Source of the DNA: an uncultured Atopostipes sp.
GTDB lineage: Bacteria; Bacillota; Bacilli; Lactobacillales; Carnobacteriaceae_A
Length of the DNA: 18,998 nucleotides
Assembly: GCA_947296835.1 (NCBI GenBank)
Contig: CAMYQS010000003.1
Location: 1-18,998 of the forward strand
Direction: 5' to 3'
Numbering within the stretch: the stretch's first letter is position 1; each line of letters opens with the position of its first letter. A model generated the notes under the pieces. It saw only the letters and a program-made list of their open reading frames with translations. It did no database searches and was not told the origin of the DNA. The position numbers were made by a program, and so were the translations under genes. Below, piece by piece: positions 1-7,565 of the stretch.

Positions 1-1
1 G

Positions 2-799
2 TACGAGTCGCCAGCATTCTTTACAGTCCATCTCATGGTGGATACCGGTGAAGCGATGGGCGCAAATATTGTGAACACAATGGTTGAAGCACTCGCACCT
101 TATTTAGAAGCCTTGACCGGTGGCGAAAGCTTAATCAACATTTTATCCAATTACTCAACGGAAAGTTTAGTAACGGCGACCTGTTCGATTGATCCAAAAT
201 ACTTAGCAACTAAAACGATGCCGGGAGAAGATGTGCGAGACCGAATTGTTGAAGCAACACAATTTGCGACAGTCGACCCTCACCGTGCCGTTACGCATAA
301 CAAAGGCATTATGAATGGAATTGATTCTGTCTTAGTCGCGACTGGAAATGACTGGCGTGCGGTCGAAGCTGGTGTCCATGCCTACGCTTCAAGAAGTGGG
401 CAATATCGCTCATTAACGCGGTGGACAAAAGGGGCTGATGGAAACTTACAGGGCGAAATAACGATTCCCTTATCAGTCGGATCCGTTGGTGGAACCCTAT
501 CCATTCACCCAACTGCTCAATTTGCCTACCGCTTATTAAAAGAACCAAATGCGAAAAAATTATCCCGTATTCTAGCTTGTGTCGGCTTAGCACAAAACTT
601 AGCAGCCGTTCGAGCCTTAGTAACAGATGGTATTCAAAAAGGGCATATGGGACTACAAGCCCGCGCACTTGCCGTTCGTGTTGGGGCAACGGACGATTTA
701 ATCGAGCATGTCGCTAAAAGACTGCAACAAGCAAAGCATATAAATTCAGATACGGCCAAGAACATTTTAGATGAATTGCTTCAAACCCCCGGCCATTAA
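2..799 (+). CDS. mvaA: Hydroxymethylglutaryl-CoA reductase, class II type, 5'-truncated by the window edge
   Basis: This enzyme interconverts HMG-CoA and mevalonate in the cytoplasm, the committed step of the mevalonate route to isoprenoids. The frame is already open at base 2, so the N-terminal part, including the first catalytic Glu motif, lies outside the window. The 265 visible codons hold the family landmarks: DTGEAMGAN near the start, the catalytic Lys context THNKGIMNG, the catalytic Asp context GNDWRA, and the late catalytic His in KGHMGLQAR. The length and spacing fit a bacterial class II enzyme. In enterococci this activity is fused behind a thiolase (MvaE). Whether that holds here cannot be seen, but a separate thiolase lies nearby at 2457-3662. 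The enzyme supplies the step after HMG-CoA synthase (3678-4850), which is on the opposite strand. Identity is very secure; only the full extent is unknown. Confidence 0.95.
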   Translation, partial: YESPAFFTVHLMVDTGEAMGANIVNTMVEALAPYLEALTGGESLINILSNYSTESLVTATCSIDPKYLATKTMPGEDVRDRIVEATQFATVDPHRAVTHNKGIMNGIDSVLVATGNDWRAVEAGVHAYASRSGQYRSLTRWTKGADGNLQGEITIPLSVGSVGGTLSIHPTAQFAYRLLKEPNAKKLSRILACVGLAQNLAAVRALVTDGIQKGHMGLQARALAVRVGATDDLIEHVAKRLQQAKHINSDTAKNILDELLQTPGH

Positions 800-806
800 A
801 CGCTTA

Positions 807-842
807 TTGATTGATTTAAATCTGTATATTGATTAATATAAT
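807..842 (+). promoter_or_regulatory. Possible promoter of mscL, AT-rich with small palindromes
   Basis: A perfect TATAAT lies at 837-842, 45 bases before the mscL start. TTGATT copies at 807-812 and 811-816 are the only -35 candidates, and their spacing (20 or more bases) is too long for a standard promoter. The 10-base palindrome GATTTAAATC (813-822) and the inverted repeat TATATT/AATATA (825-830, 835-840) are also present. Only the -10 is good, so this is a weak call. mscL could also be read through from the reductase gene, because no terminator is visible between them. Confidence 0.3.
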
Positions 843-886
843 AAAGCAATTATATTTTTACATCTGAATAGAGAGAAGGAAACTCA

Positions 887-1306
887 ATGTTAAAAGAATT
901 TAAAGAATTTATTTTACGTGGAAACGTTATTGAACTAGCCGTTGGTTTAGTCATGGGTTCTGCTTTCACAGCCATTGTGAATGCATTAGTTGATAGCATC
1001 ATTATGCCGTTTATCGCTGGTCTATCTGGAAATGCCAGTGTCGAAACAATGGCTGTTATGTTTAATGGCTCAAAAATTGTTTATGGTGCATTTTTACAAG
1101 CCATTATCGATTTCTTACTAATCGCAATTGTCTTATTCCTAGCCATTAAAGCTTTAAACACAATGGCAGCACGTGTGAAACGCGAAGAGAAAGTTGAAGA
1201 AGAGGAAGAAGAAATCCCATCTTCAGAAGATTACTTACGTGAAATCCGTGACTTATTAGCCGCTCAAAAAGCTGATACAACAGTTGATCGTAACTACGAT
1301 CTATAA
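887..1306 (+). CDS. mscL: Large-conductance mechanosensitive channel MscL
   Basis: MscL forms a homopentameric pore in the cytoplasmic membrane that opens under membrane tension and releases solutes during hypo-osmotic shock. The 139-residue protein has the full family plan. An amphipathic N-terminal helix (MLKEFKEFILRGNVIELAV) leads into TM1, with the conserved glycine-rich stretch AVGLVMGSAFTAIVNALV at about residues 18-35. A short extracellular loop follows, then TM2 (about 66-90) and a cytoplasmic helix. The charged linker here is very acidic (KVEEEEEE) before the usual LREIRDLLAAQ bundle helix. The start is supported by AGAAGGA six bases upstream. The gene stands alone and ends at a hairpin terminator. 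Confidence 0.96.
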   Translation: MLKEFKEFILRGNVIELAVGLVMGSAFTAIVNALVDSIIMPFIAGLSGNASVETMAVMFNGSKIVYGAFLQAIIDFLLIAIVLFLAIKALNTMAARVKREEKVEEEEEEIPSSEDYLREIRDLLAAQKADTTVDRNYDL

Positions 1307-1321
1307 CAATAAACTTAAATC

Positions 1322-1359
1322 AAAGTGCAATCCTGTTCATATGGGTTTGCACTTTTTTT
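1322..1359 (+). terminator. Rho-independent terminator after mscL
   Basis: A perfect 9-bp stem, AAAGTGCAA (1322-1330) with TTGCACTTT (1347-1355), closes a 16-base loop and runs into an uninterrupted T tract. It lies 15 bases after the mscL stop. Confidence 0.85.
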
Positions 1360-1390
1360 ATAAAATTCAGTACTTTGAAATGAGGAAGAG

Positions 1391-2224
1391 TTGGTGAAAA
1401 AGAAGTTTCTGTTGTTTATTGGATTAGTGTTATTTATCATTTGGATGATTTGGGGAAACGTGAGTATTGCTGAAACGCATTTCACCATTTCAGATGAGAA
1501 AGTGCCTAAGTCATTTGATGGATTTAAGATTACTCATCTATCTGACATACACGATAGAGATTTAAGACAGGCTCTAACTCAAGCCTTAGTAGATGAAAAT
1601 CCAGATATCGTTGTTATTACGGGTGACTTAATTGATTCTAGCGAACCCGATATTGAGCAAGCCGTAGAATTAGTTGAACACCTACAAGGAATCGCACCCG
1701 TCTATTATGTGACCGGCAATCATGAAGCTTGGAGCGGGAAATACAGACTATTGGAAGACAAATTGTTAGCCACTGGGGTACACATTTTAGATGATGACAG
1801 AATTGAGCTCGGAAAAGATAATGAGTCGATTGTGCTAATGGGTGTGCAGGATCCTAGTTTCCAAACAGAAAGTCAGATGTTAAATGAAGAAGGTGCTGTT
1901 ATTGAGACGACCTTAAAAACTTTGTCAGATGATTCGGACATTTATCGTATTCTACTTTCACATCGACCAGAATTATTTGATGTGTATGTGCACAATCAGA
2001 TTGACCTCGTTCTTTCCGGTCACGCACACGGCGGTCAATTCAGACTACCTATTATTGGTGGGCTCATCGCGCCTAATCAAGGGCTGTTTCCAAAATATAC
2101 AGCTGGTGTCTATGAAGAAGACAACACTCGTATGTTTGTCAGTAAAGGATTAGGACATAGCATTATCCCAATTCGCTTTAACAACCGTGCTGAACTCATC
2201 TTTATCGAATTGCAATCTGAATAA
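1391..2224 (+). CDS. Membrane-anchored calcineurin-like metallophosphoesterase (YkuE/YaeI-like)
   Basis: This is a dinuclear-metal phosphoesterase of the calcineurin-like superfamily. All five metal or catalytic blocks are present: LSDIHD (Asp52, His54), GDLID (Asp79), GNHE (Asn110, His111), LLSHRPE (His191) and GHAHGGQ (His211, His213). An N-terminal hydrophobic segment at about residues 5-22 follows a KKK run. It should anchor the protein with the enzyme domain outside the cell, as in YkuE-type cell-wall-associated members. The substrate is unknown; relatives act on UDP-diacylglucosamine-type lipids or phosphodiesters, so no symbol is assigned. No ATG precedes the conserved region. TTG at 1391 or GTG at 1394 can start it; GAGGAAG at 1382-1388 fits the GTG slightly better. 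The gene sits alone between two terminators. Confidence 0.88.
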   Translation: MVKKKFLLFIGLVLFIIWMIWGNVSIAETHFTISDEKVPKSFDGFKITHLSDIHDRDLRQALTQALVDENPDIVVITGDLIDSSEPDIEQAVELVEHLQGIAPVYYVTGNHEAWSGKYRLLEDKLLATGVHILDDDRIELGKDNESIVLMGVQDPSFQTESQMLNEEGAVIETTLKTLSDDSDIYRILLSHRPELFDVYVHNQIDLVLSGHAHGGQFRLPIIGGLIAPNQGLFPKYTAGVYEEDNTRMFVSKGLGHSIIPIRFNNRAELIFIELQSE

Positions 2225-2232
2225 ATAAACTT

Positions 2233-2256
2233 AAAAGTATTTGCGGATACTTTTTG
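2233..2256 (+). terminator. Probable terminator after the phosphoesterase gene
   Basis: An 8-bp stem, AAAAGTAT (2233-2240) with ATACTTTT (2247-2254), has a 6-base loop and lies just after the stop. The stem is A/T-rich and the T tract is short, so efficiency is uncertain. The rest of the gap to 2420 is AT-rich and shows no gene. Confidence 0.5.
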
Positions 2257-2420
2257 CGCTTTCGTATGCTATTTAAACTATAAACACCCTCATTTCATTC
2301 CTATATCACAATTTTTCCATTATTTTATTATATAGATGTTTATATCATAGTTTTCTTAGATTATTGTCAGAGATACGAAATTACAACCTAATATCTCCCA
2401 ACACATTATATTGGCACACA

Positions 2421-2445
2421 AAAAAGGATTGCCGAGGCAATCCTT
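2421..2445 (-). terminator. Rho-independent terminator of the mvaS-thiolase operon
   Basis: Read on the minus strand, a perfect 10-bp arm AAGGATTGCC pairs with GGCAATCCTT across a 2-base centre (so the innermost pairs open to form the loop). A run of seven T follows. It begins 12 bases after the thiolase stop. Confidence 0.9.
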
Positions 2446-2456
2446 CTGATTGGTTA

Positions 2457-3662
2457 TTAAACTGTTTTTACAACCATCGCGACACCCATACCGCCACCGA
2501 TACAGAGTGAGGCGAGGCCGTATTTGGCTTCTTTATTTTTAAGTAAATGTAGTAGTGTGACTAGCACTCGGTTTCCACTTGCGCCGATTGGATGGCCTAA
2601 TGCGATTGCGCCACCATTAAGATTTGTCCGTTCATAAATCTCATCCGCTGTCAGATTATTCATCTGCGCTAATTCTTCAACGACTCCAATACTTTGAGCC
2701 GCGAATGCTTCGTTTAATTCTAGAATATCTATTTCAGCTAGAGAAAGGTCTGCGCGTTTCAATGCGTCATGGATAGCCGTTACTGGCCCCATTCCCATAA
2801 TTTGTGGATCGACGCCACCTTGTCCGACTGAAATGATTTCAGCAATCGGCGTTAGGTTATGTTCTTTTAAGTAATATTCACTAACGATTAACGTCGCGCT
2901 TGCGCCATCATTTAATCCAGAGGCATTTCCAGCTGTTACTGTTCCGTCTTTTTTAAAAGCAGAGCGTAGCGAACTCAATTTTTCTAAAGATGTATTTTGG
3001 TTAATGTATTCATCTTGGTCAACGACTGTGTCCCCGCGTCTTGATTTCACTGTGACCGGAACGATTTCATCTTCGAAAAGACCTTGTTCTTGAGCTGCGA
3101 TTGCTTTTTTCTGTGAATTATAGGCAAATTTATCTTGCGCTTCGCGTGAAATGGAATATTTCTCCGCAATATTTTCTGCGGTAATCCCCATATGGTTTTG
3201 GCTAAACGCATCGATTAGGCCATCTTTTACCATATGATCATCCACTTGGAAGCCACCCATTTTAATTCCTGAACGAGTTTTCGCTGGTAATAAATGTGGT
3301 GCTTGACTCATTGATTCAACGCCACCCGCTAAAACGACATCATTCAGACCCGCCTTAATCGAGGCAAAACCATTCATCACGGATTTCAGGCCACTACCAC
3401 AAACCATGTTCACTCCAGATGCTGGAATGGAATCCGGTAAACCAGCTTTGATGGAAATTTGTCGGGCTACACCTTGTCCCTGTCCTGCAGGTAAGGCATT
3501 TCCAAAAATAACTTCATCGACTGCTTCAGGTTTCATTCCAGCTTGTTCTAACACTGCTTTTGCAACAACTGTTCCCAAATCTGCTGCTGAAACACTCGCT
3601 AATGATCCTTGAAATGAACCGATTGCTGTTCGTTTTGCTCCAACGATGTATACTTTTTCCAT
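2457..3662 (-). CDS. Acetyl-CoA C-acetyltransferase (acetoacetyl-CoA thiolase)
   Basis: This thiolase condenses two acetyl-CoA to acetoacetyl-CoA, the substrate for HMG-CoA synthase. At 401 residues it has the normal biosynthetic-thiolase length and all active-site blocks. The nucleophile is Cys88 in NMVCGSGLKS. His357 lies in GGAIALGHPIGASG, and the acid/base is Cys387 in LCIGGGMG. The NEAFA motif is also present. The gene follows mvaS by 15 bases. Its likely ribosome site, AAGG through GTGG, overlaps the mvaS stop, so the two are almost certainly co-transcribed and perhaps translationally coupled. That context argues for a mevalonate role rather than fatty-acid degradation, though the family cannot be told apart by motif. 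In enterococci this activity is fused to HMG-CoA reductase; here it is a free-standing enzyme. Confidence 0.95.
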   Translation of the reverse strand: MEKVYIVGAKRTAIGSFQGSLASVSAADLGTVVAKAVLEQAGMKPEAVDEVIFGNALPAGQGQGVARQISIKAGLPDSIPASGVNMVCGSGLKSVMNGFASIKAGLNDVVLAGGVESMSQAPHLLPAKTRSGIKMGGFQVDDHMVKDGLIDAFSQNHMGITAENIAEKYSISREAQDKFAYNSQKKAIAAQEQGLFEDEIVPVTVKSRRGDTVVDQDEYINQNTSLEKLSSLRSAFKKDGTVTAGNASGLNDGASATLIVSEYYLKEHNLTPIAEIISVGQGGVDPQIMGMGPVTAIHDALKRADLSLAEIDILELNEAFAAQSIGVVEELAQMNNLTADEIYERTNLNGGAIALGHPIGASGNRVLVTLLHLLKNKEAKYGLASLCIGGGMGVAMVVKTV

Positions 3663-3677
3663 CTGTTTACCACAACC

Positions 3678-4850
3678 TTATAATTTTTTGTAAAAGCGTT
3701 TGTGCTCATTGATTCCTGCAAAGATAAAGTCGCCCGCATTCGTATGTTTTGTTTCTAGTGCTGCATTACCTTCTTCATCAATGCTTACTGGATTTGAAAG
3801 AACTCTTTCGTATTCTTCTAGTGCAAATTTGATACGATTTTCTAACATCTTCTCGTGGTCTTCTTTTAATAAAGCATCTTTGTACCCTGCTTGAATTTCA
3901 CCAACGAAGAACTCGCCGACTGCTCCTGAACCATAGCTAAACAGTCCAATTCTTGACCCTGCTGCTACTTCGTCTCCCTGTTCTAGGAATGACAATAAAC
4001 TTAAGTAAAGTGAACCTGTGTAGATATTTCCAACGACATAGTTATAGACGATTCCAGAATCGTAGTACTTCTCAAATCGCTCACTCGTTGTTTCATCCAT
4101 TTCATCCGCTAGCTCTAATAAAGCTTTGCGTCCCATCTTTGTATACGGAACGTGGAATAACATGGCTTCAAAGTCTGAAACTTGTGCACCAAATTGGTCT
4201 TTGTAGCGATCCCAAACTGAGTTCAATGTTCCTAAGTAAGCTTCGTTTGAATATTTACCATCAACATAAGCAAACTCAGAATAAGTTGGACGCCAGAAAT
4301 CATCAATATCTTTTGTATAGGTTGCTGAATTGGTTTCAATTGCTAAAATGCTCGGATCGCCTGATAGTAGCATGGCTACTGCTCCCGCACCTTGCGTTGG
4401 CTCTCCACCAGTGTTTACACCGTATTTTGCAATATCACTTGCTAATATTAAAACCTTGCTGTCTGGATGCATGGTTAAATGACCCATCGCTAATTGAATA
4501 CCTGCTGTTGCGCTATAGCAAGCTTGTTTGAATTCAACAACACGTGCGTAAGGTTGGATATCTAATAAGTCGTGAACCCAAGTTCCTGCTGATTTCGAGT
4601 GGTCAACCCCTGATTCTGTCGCGAAAATAACCATGTCGATTTGCTCTTTATCTTCAGCTGTTAAAATTTTATTTGCTGCATTGGTAGCCATTGCTACGAT
4701 ATCATAGGCTTCAGCTGCGATTCCCATTTTACCTTGACCAATACCATATAAATATTTATTTGGATCTACTCCACGCGCTTCCGCTAATTCCACCATATCA
4801 ACGTATGTAGGTGGCGTGAAGAAACTCATCTTATCAATACCTATTTTCAT
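3678..4850 (-). CDS. mvaS: Hydroxymethylglutaryl-CoA synthase
   Basis: MvaS condenses acetyl-CoA with acetoacetyl-CoA to HMG-CoA in the mevalonate pathway. The catalytic triad is visible: Glu79 in FATESGVDHSK, nucleophile Cys111 in FKQACYSA, and His233 in FHVPYTKMG. Two ATG codons lie in tandem (4851-4853 and 4848-4850 on the minus strand). I chose the second. It has an 8-base spacing to AAGGAG, and it places the triad at 79/111/233, the numbering known for the staphylococcal and enterococcal enzymes. The protein is 390 residues, the normal size. It is first in the two-gene operon with thiolase. Its promoter lies in the AT-rich divergent gap 4854-5000, but no box there is strong enough to name. 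Confidence 0.96.
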   Translation of the reverse strand: MKIGIDKMSFFTPPTYVDMVELAEARGVDPNKYLYGIGQGKMGIAAEAYDIVAMATNAANKILTAEDKEQIDMVIFATESGVDHSKSAGTWVHDLLDIQPYARVVEFKQACYSATAGIQLAMGHLTMHPDSKVLILASDIAKYGVNTGGEPTQGAGAVAMLLSGDPSILAIETNSATYTKDIDDFWRPTYSEFAYVDGKYSNEAYLGTLNSVWDRYKDQFGAQVSDFEAMLFHVPYTKMGRKALLELADEMDETTSERFEKYYDSGIVYNYVVGNIYTGSLYLSLLSFLEQGDEVAAGSRIGLFSYGSGAVGEFFVGEIQAGYKDALLKEDHEKMLENRIKFALEEYERVLSNPVSIDEEGNAALETKHTNAGDFIFAGINEHKRFYKKL

Positions 4851-5000
4851 CATGCATTCTCCTTATTTCAAAAAATCTGGTTATTATTTATCTTTTATAA
4901 AATTAAATTCGATAATCTCACTTATTAGCATACTAAACAATTATTAAGAATTACATAATTTTTAGTTATAAAAAAGATTTCATCAAAAAATAGCTTATTT

Positions 5001-5029
5001 TTGTAGATTAAAGCGCTTTGATTTATAAT
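5001..5029 (+). promoter_or_regulatory. Promoter of the ytxH-like gene with an embedded cre-like palindrome
   Basis: A perfect -10, TATAAT (5024-5029), lies 17 bases after a poor -35, TTGTAG (5001-5006). The spacer contains the 10-base palindrome AAAGCGCTTT (5010-5019). In its flanks it reads TTAAAGCGCTTTGA, close to the catabolite-response element consensus TGWAARCGYTWNCW. A CcpA dimer bound there would block RNA polymerase. The promoter call rests mainly on the -10 and its position about 40 bases before the start codon. Confidence 0.55.
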
Positions 5030-5068
5030 CAATATACTAGATTTGAAAATTTAATAGGAGTGATCAGA

Positions 5069-5587
5069 ATGAGTTCAAGATTTATGTCATTTGTTAAGGG
5101 TGCTTTAATTGGTTTAGGGGTTGGATTATTAGTAGCTCCTAAGAGTGGAAAAGAGACACGCGACGACATCACTAAGAAAATGGACGATTTAAAAGAACAA
5201 GGTATGGACTATGCAGACCTTGCAGTTGACAAAGGTAAAGAATATGCTGACCTAGCGGCTGATAAAGGAAATGAAATTACGCAAACATCGAAACATAAAG
5301 TAACAGATGTTCGCAAATCATTATCTGAATCTTCTAGAAACTTACGCCACACATTATCAAATGCCGCACAAGACGTGCAACATACAACAGAAGCATTTGT
5401 TGATGAAGTAAGTGATAGCGCAAAACAAGCAGCAACAGATATCAAAGAAACAGCACAGATCACTAAAATGGAAGCAGAAGATGAGTTATCAAACACTGCT
5501 GACGACGTGAAAAGCACTACTGAAGATGCTGTAGCAGACGTTAAAGATACAGCTGATGACGCAAAAGTAGATGCAAAAAATATCTAA
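5069..5587 (+). CDS. YtxH-domain, LEA-like stress protein
   Basis: This 172-residue protein has the YtxH family head. A short glycine-rich membrane segment (about residues 8-23, KGALIGLGVGLLVAP) is followed at once by the hallmark KSGKETR. The rest is highly charged, Ala/Asp/Lys-rich and predicted helical. It includes a clear tandem 11-residue repeat, YADLAVDKGKE and YADLAADKGNE (48-58, 59-69), and later TADD/DVKD repeats. That resembles group 3 LEA proteins. YtxH relatives in bacilli belong to general stress regulons; a protective role at the membrane is inference. The start at 5069 has TAGGAG eight bases upstream; a longer in-frame start at 5018 would overlap the promoter and is rejected. 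The gene is monocistronic. Confidence 0.85.
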   Translation: MSSRFMSFVKGALIGLGVGLLVAPKSGKETRDDITKKMDDLKEQGMDYADLAVDKGKEYADLAADKGNEITQTSKHKVTDVRKSLSESSRNLRHTLSNAAQDVQHTTEAFVDEVSDSAKQAATDIKETAQITKMEAEDELSNTADDVKSTTEDAVADVKDTADDAKVDAKNI

Positions 5588-5595
5588 TTTAAGTA

Positions 5596-5640
5596 AAAAA
5601 GCAGGGATTGAGTATGTAAAAATACTCTTCCCTGCTTTTT
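5596..5640. terminator. Bidirectional terminator between the ytxH-like gene and mnmG
   Basis: An outer 11-bp stem (AAAAAGCAGGG at 5596-5606 with CCCTGCTTTTT at 5630-5640) and an inner 6-bp stem (GAGTAT 5610-5615, ATACTC 5622-5627) form one long hairpin. T runs flank it on both strands, so it can end both converging genes. Confidence 0.9.
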
Positions 5641-5648
5641 GTATTTTA

Positions 5649-7550
5649 TTATGAAGGTTTAACCGTTTCGTATGATCCTTGCTCAACATACACACTTAAA
5701 ATTGCGATGTCGGCTGGATTTACACCACTGATTCGGCTTGCTTGCGCGATAGTTTGCGGTTGGATAACACTTAAACGATCCATTGCTTCTGTCGCTAAAC
5801 CACTGATTTGTTTGTAGTCAATATTTTCTGGAATTTGTTTGTTTTCCATACGTTTAACTTTATCAACTTGACGCTGTGCTTTGTTAATGTATCCTTCATA
5901 TTTAATATGGATATCTACTTGCTCTTTTACTTCTTTTAGAATGTCTTCATCCGCTGGGTAAATTGCCGCAACATCATCATATGCAACGTACGGGCGGCGC
6001 ATGAAGTCGTATGCTAAGATGCCATCTTTTAATTGTGGCTCGCCTTTTTCTTCTAAATACTCTGTTACTTGAGTTGGTTTGATTCGAACAGATTTTAGAC
6101 GCTCTAATTCACGCTCTGTTTGATCACGTTTTTCGTTGAATTGTGCGTAACGTTCTTCTGAAATTAAACCAAAATCGTAACCGTAATCTGTTAAACGTAA
6201 GTCTGCGTTATCATGACGTAATAATAAACGGTACTCTGCACGTGACGTTAATAGACGGTAAGGTTCAGCTGTTCCTTTTGTCACTAAGTCATCAACCATA
6301 ACACCCATGTAAGCTTCATTACGTTTCATAATGAATGGCTCTTTACCTTGGTTTTTCAAAGCTGCGTTAATCCCAGCAATTAATCCTTGGCCAGCAGCCT
6401 CTTCATAACCTGATGTTCCGTTTGTTTGACCAGCAGTAAATAAGCCGTCAATCTTTTTCGTTTCAAGTGTTAAGCGTAATTGATGTGGTTTGATTACATC
6501 ATACTCAATGGCGTAACCCGTACGCATCATTTTCGCATTTTCTAAACCTTTAACTGAACGAACAACTTGCATTTGAACGTCTTCTGGTAAAGAAGTGTTT
6601 AGACCTTGAACATAAATTTCATCCGTGTCTGCACTTTCAGGCTCTAAGAAAATTTGGTGACGGTTTTTGTCTGCAAAACGTACCACTTTATCCTCGATTG
6701 ATGGACAGTAACGAGCTCCAACTCCATCAATAATTCCTGTAAACATTGGTGCACGGTCGATATTATCTAAAATCGTTTGGTGCGTATCTAAGTTCGTGTA
6801 CGTTAACCAGCAAGAATATTGGTCTTCAAGTGCCATATAGTTTTCGTCTGGTGTTTCAAAACTAAAGTGGTTCGGCTCTGCGTCTCCTGGTTGTTCTTCC
6901 GTAAAGCTGTAGTCAATTGAATCTTTATGGATTCTTGGAGGCGTACCTGTTTTGAAACGATCAATTTCAAAACCTAAATCGCGTAAGTTGTCTTGTAACT
7001 TAATCGATGGCAATGTGTTTTCAGGTCCTGAAGAATATTTTAATTCTCCAATAATAATTTCACCTTTTGCTGCAGTTCCTGTTGTTAATACAACAGATTT
7101 CGCACGGTAAATGGCACCTGTATTTGAAATAACACCTTGAATTTTATTATCTTCTACGACTAACTCTTCGACGATTCCTTGTTTAAGGTCTAAGTTTTCT
7201 GTGCTCTCAAGCGTCTTTTTCATTTCAAGTGAATACATGTGTTTATCTGCTTGTGCACGTAATGCACGTACAGCAGGTCCTTTTGCTGTATTCAGTAAAC
7301 GCATTTGAATATAAGTTTTATCAATATTTCGTCCCATTTCACCACCAAGGGCGTCGATTTCACGAACTACGATTCCTTTCGCCGGTCCTCCGATTGATGG
7401 ATTACAAGGCATAAACGCAATTTTATCTAGATTAATCGTAATGAGTAACGTGCTTTCTCCCATACGTGCCGCTGCTAGTGCCGCTTCTGCTCCTGCGTGA
7501 CCGCCACCTACTACAATAACGTCGTATGTTTCTGCTTCATAAGTTTGCAT
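5649..7550 (-). CDS. mnmG: tRNA uridine-34 5-carboxymethylaminomethyl modification enzyme MnmG (GidA)
   Basis: MnmG is the FAD- and NADH-dependent partner of MnmE. The pair installs the (carboxymethyl)aminomethyl group at C5 of wobble U34 in several tRNAs. Visible features are the dinucleotide-binding GGGHAG (residues 15-20), the CNPSIGGPAKG block (49-59), the signature ARYCPSIEDKV and the second signature AGQTNGTSGYEEAAGQG. The C-terminal helical MnmE-binding region ends in ...SRISGVNPADIAIL. The length of 633 residues is typical. The start has AGGAGG five bases upstream. The gene follows mnmE by 15 bases in one operon and ends at the shared terminator. Confidence 0.98.
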   Translation of the reverse strand: MQTYEAETYDVIVVGGGHAGAEAALAAARMGESTLLITINLDKIAFMPCNPSIGGPAKGIVVREIDALGGEMGRNIDKTYIQMRLLNTAKGPAVRALRAQADKHMYSLEMKKTLESTENLDLKQGIVEELVVEDNKIQGVISNTGAIYRAKSVVLTTGTAAKGEIIIGELKYSSGPENTLPSIKLQDNLRDLGFEIDRFKTGTPPRIHKDSIDYSFTEEQPGDAEPNHFSFETPDENYMALEDQYSCWLTYTNLDTHQTILDNIDRAPMFTGIIDGVGARYCPSIEDKVVRFADKNRHQIFLEPESADTDEIYVQGLNTSLPEDVQMQVVRSVKGLENAKMMRTGYAIEYDVIKPHQLRLTLETKKIDGLFTAGQTNGTSGYEEAAGQGLIAGINAALKNQGKEPFIMKRNEAYMGVMVDDLVTKGTAEPYRLLTSRAEYRLLLRHDNADLRLTDYGYDFGLISEERYAQFNEKRDQTERELERLKSVRIKPTQVTEYLEEKGEPQLKDGILAYDFMRRPYVAYDDVAAIYPADEDILKEVKEQVDIHIKYEGYINKAQRQVDKVKRMENKQIPENIDYKQISGLATEAMDRLSVIQPQTIAQASRISGVNPADIAILSVYVEQGSYETVKPS

Positions 7551-7565
7551 AGTAACCTCCTGTTT

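Noticed and set aside
3953..4531. A 192-codon plus-strand open frame opposite mvaS
   Set aside because: It lies wholly within the coding region of mvaS on the other strand and shows no family motif.
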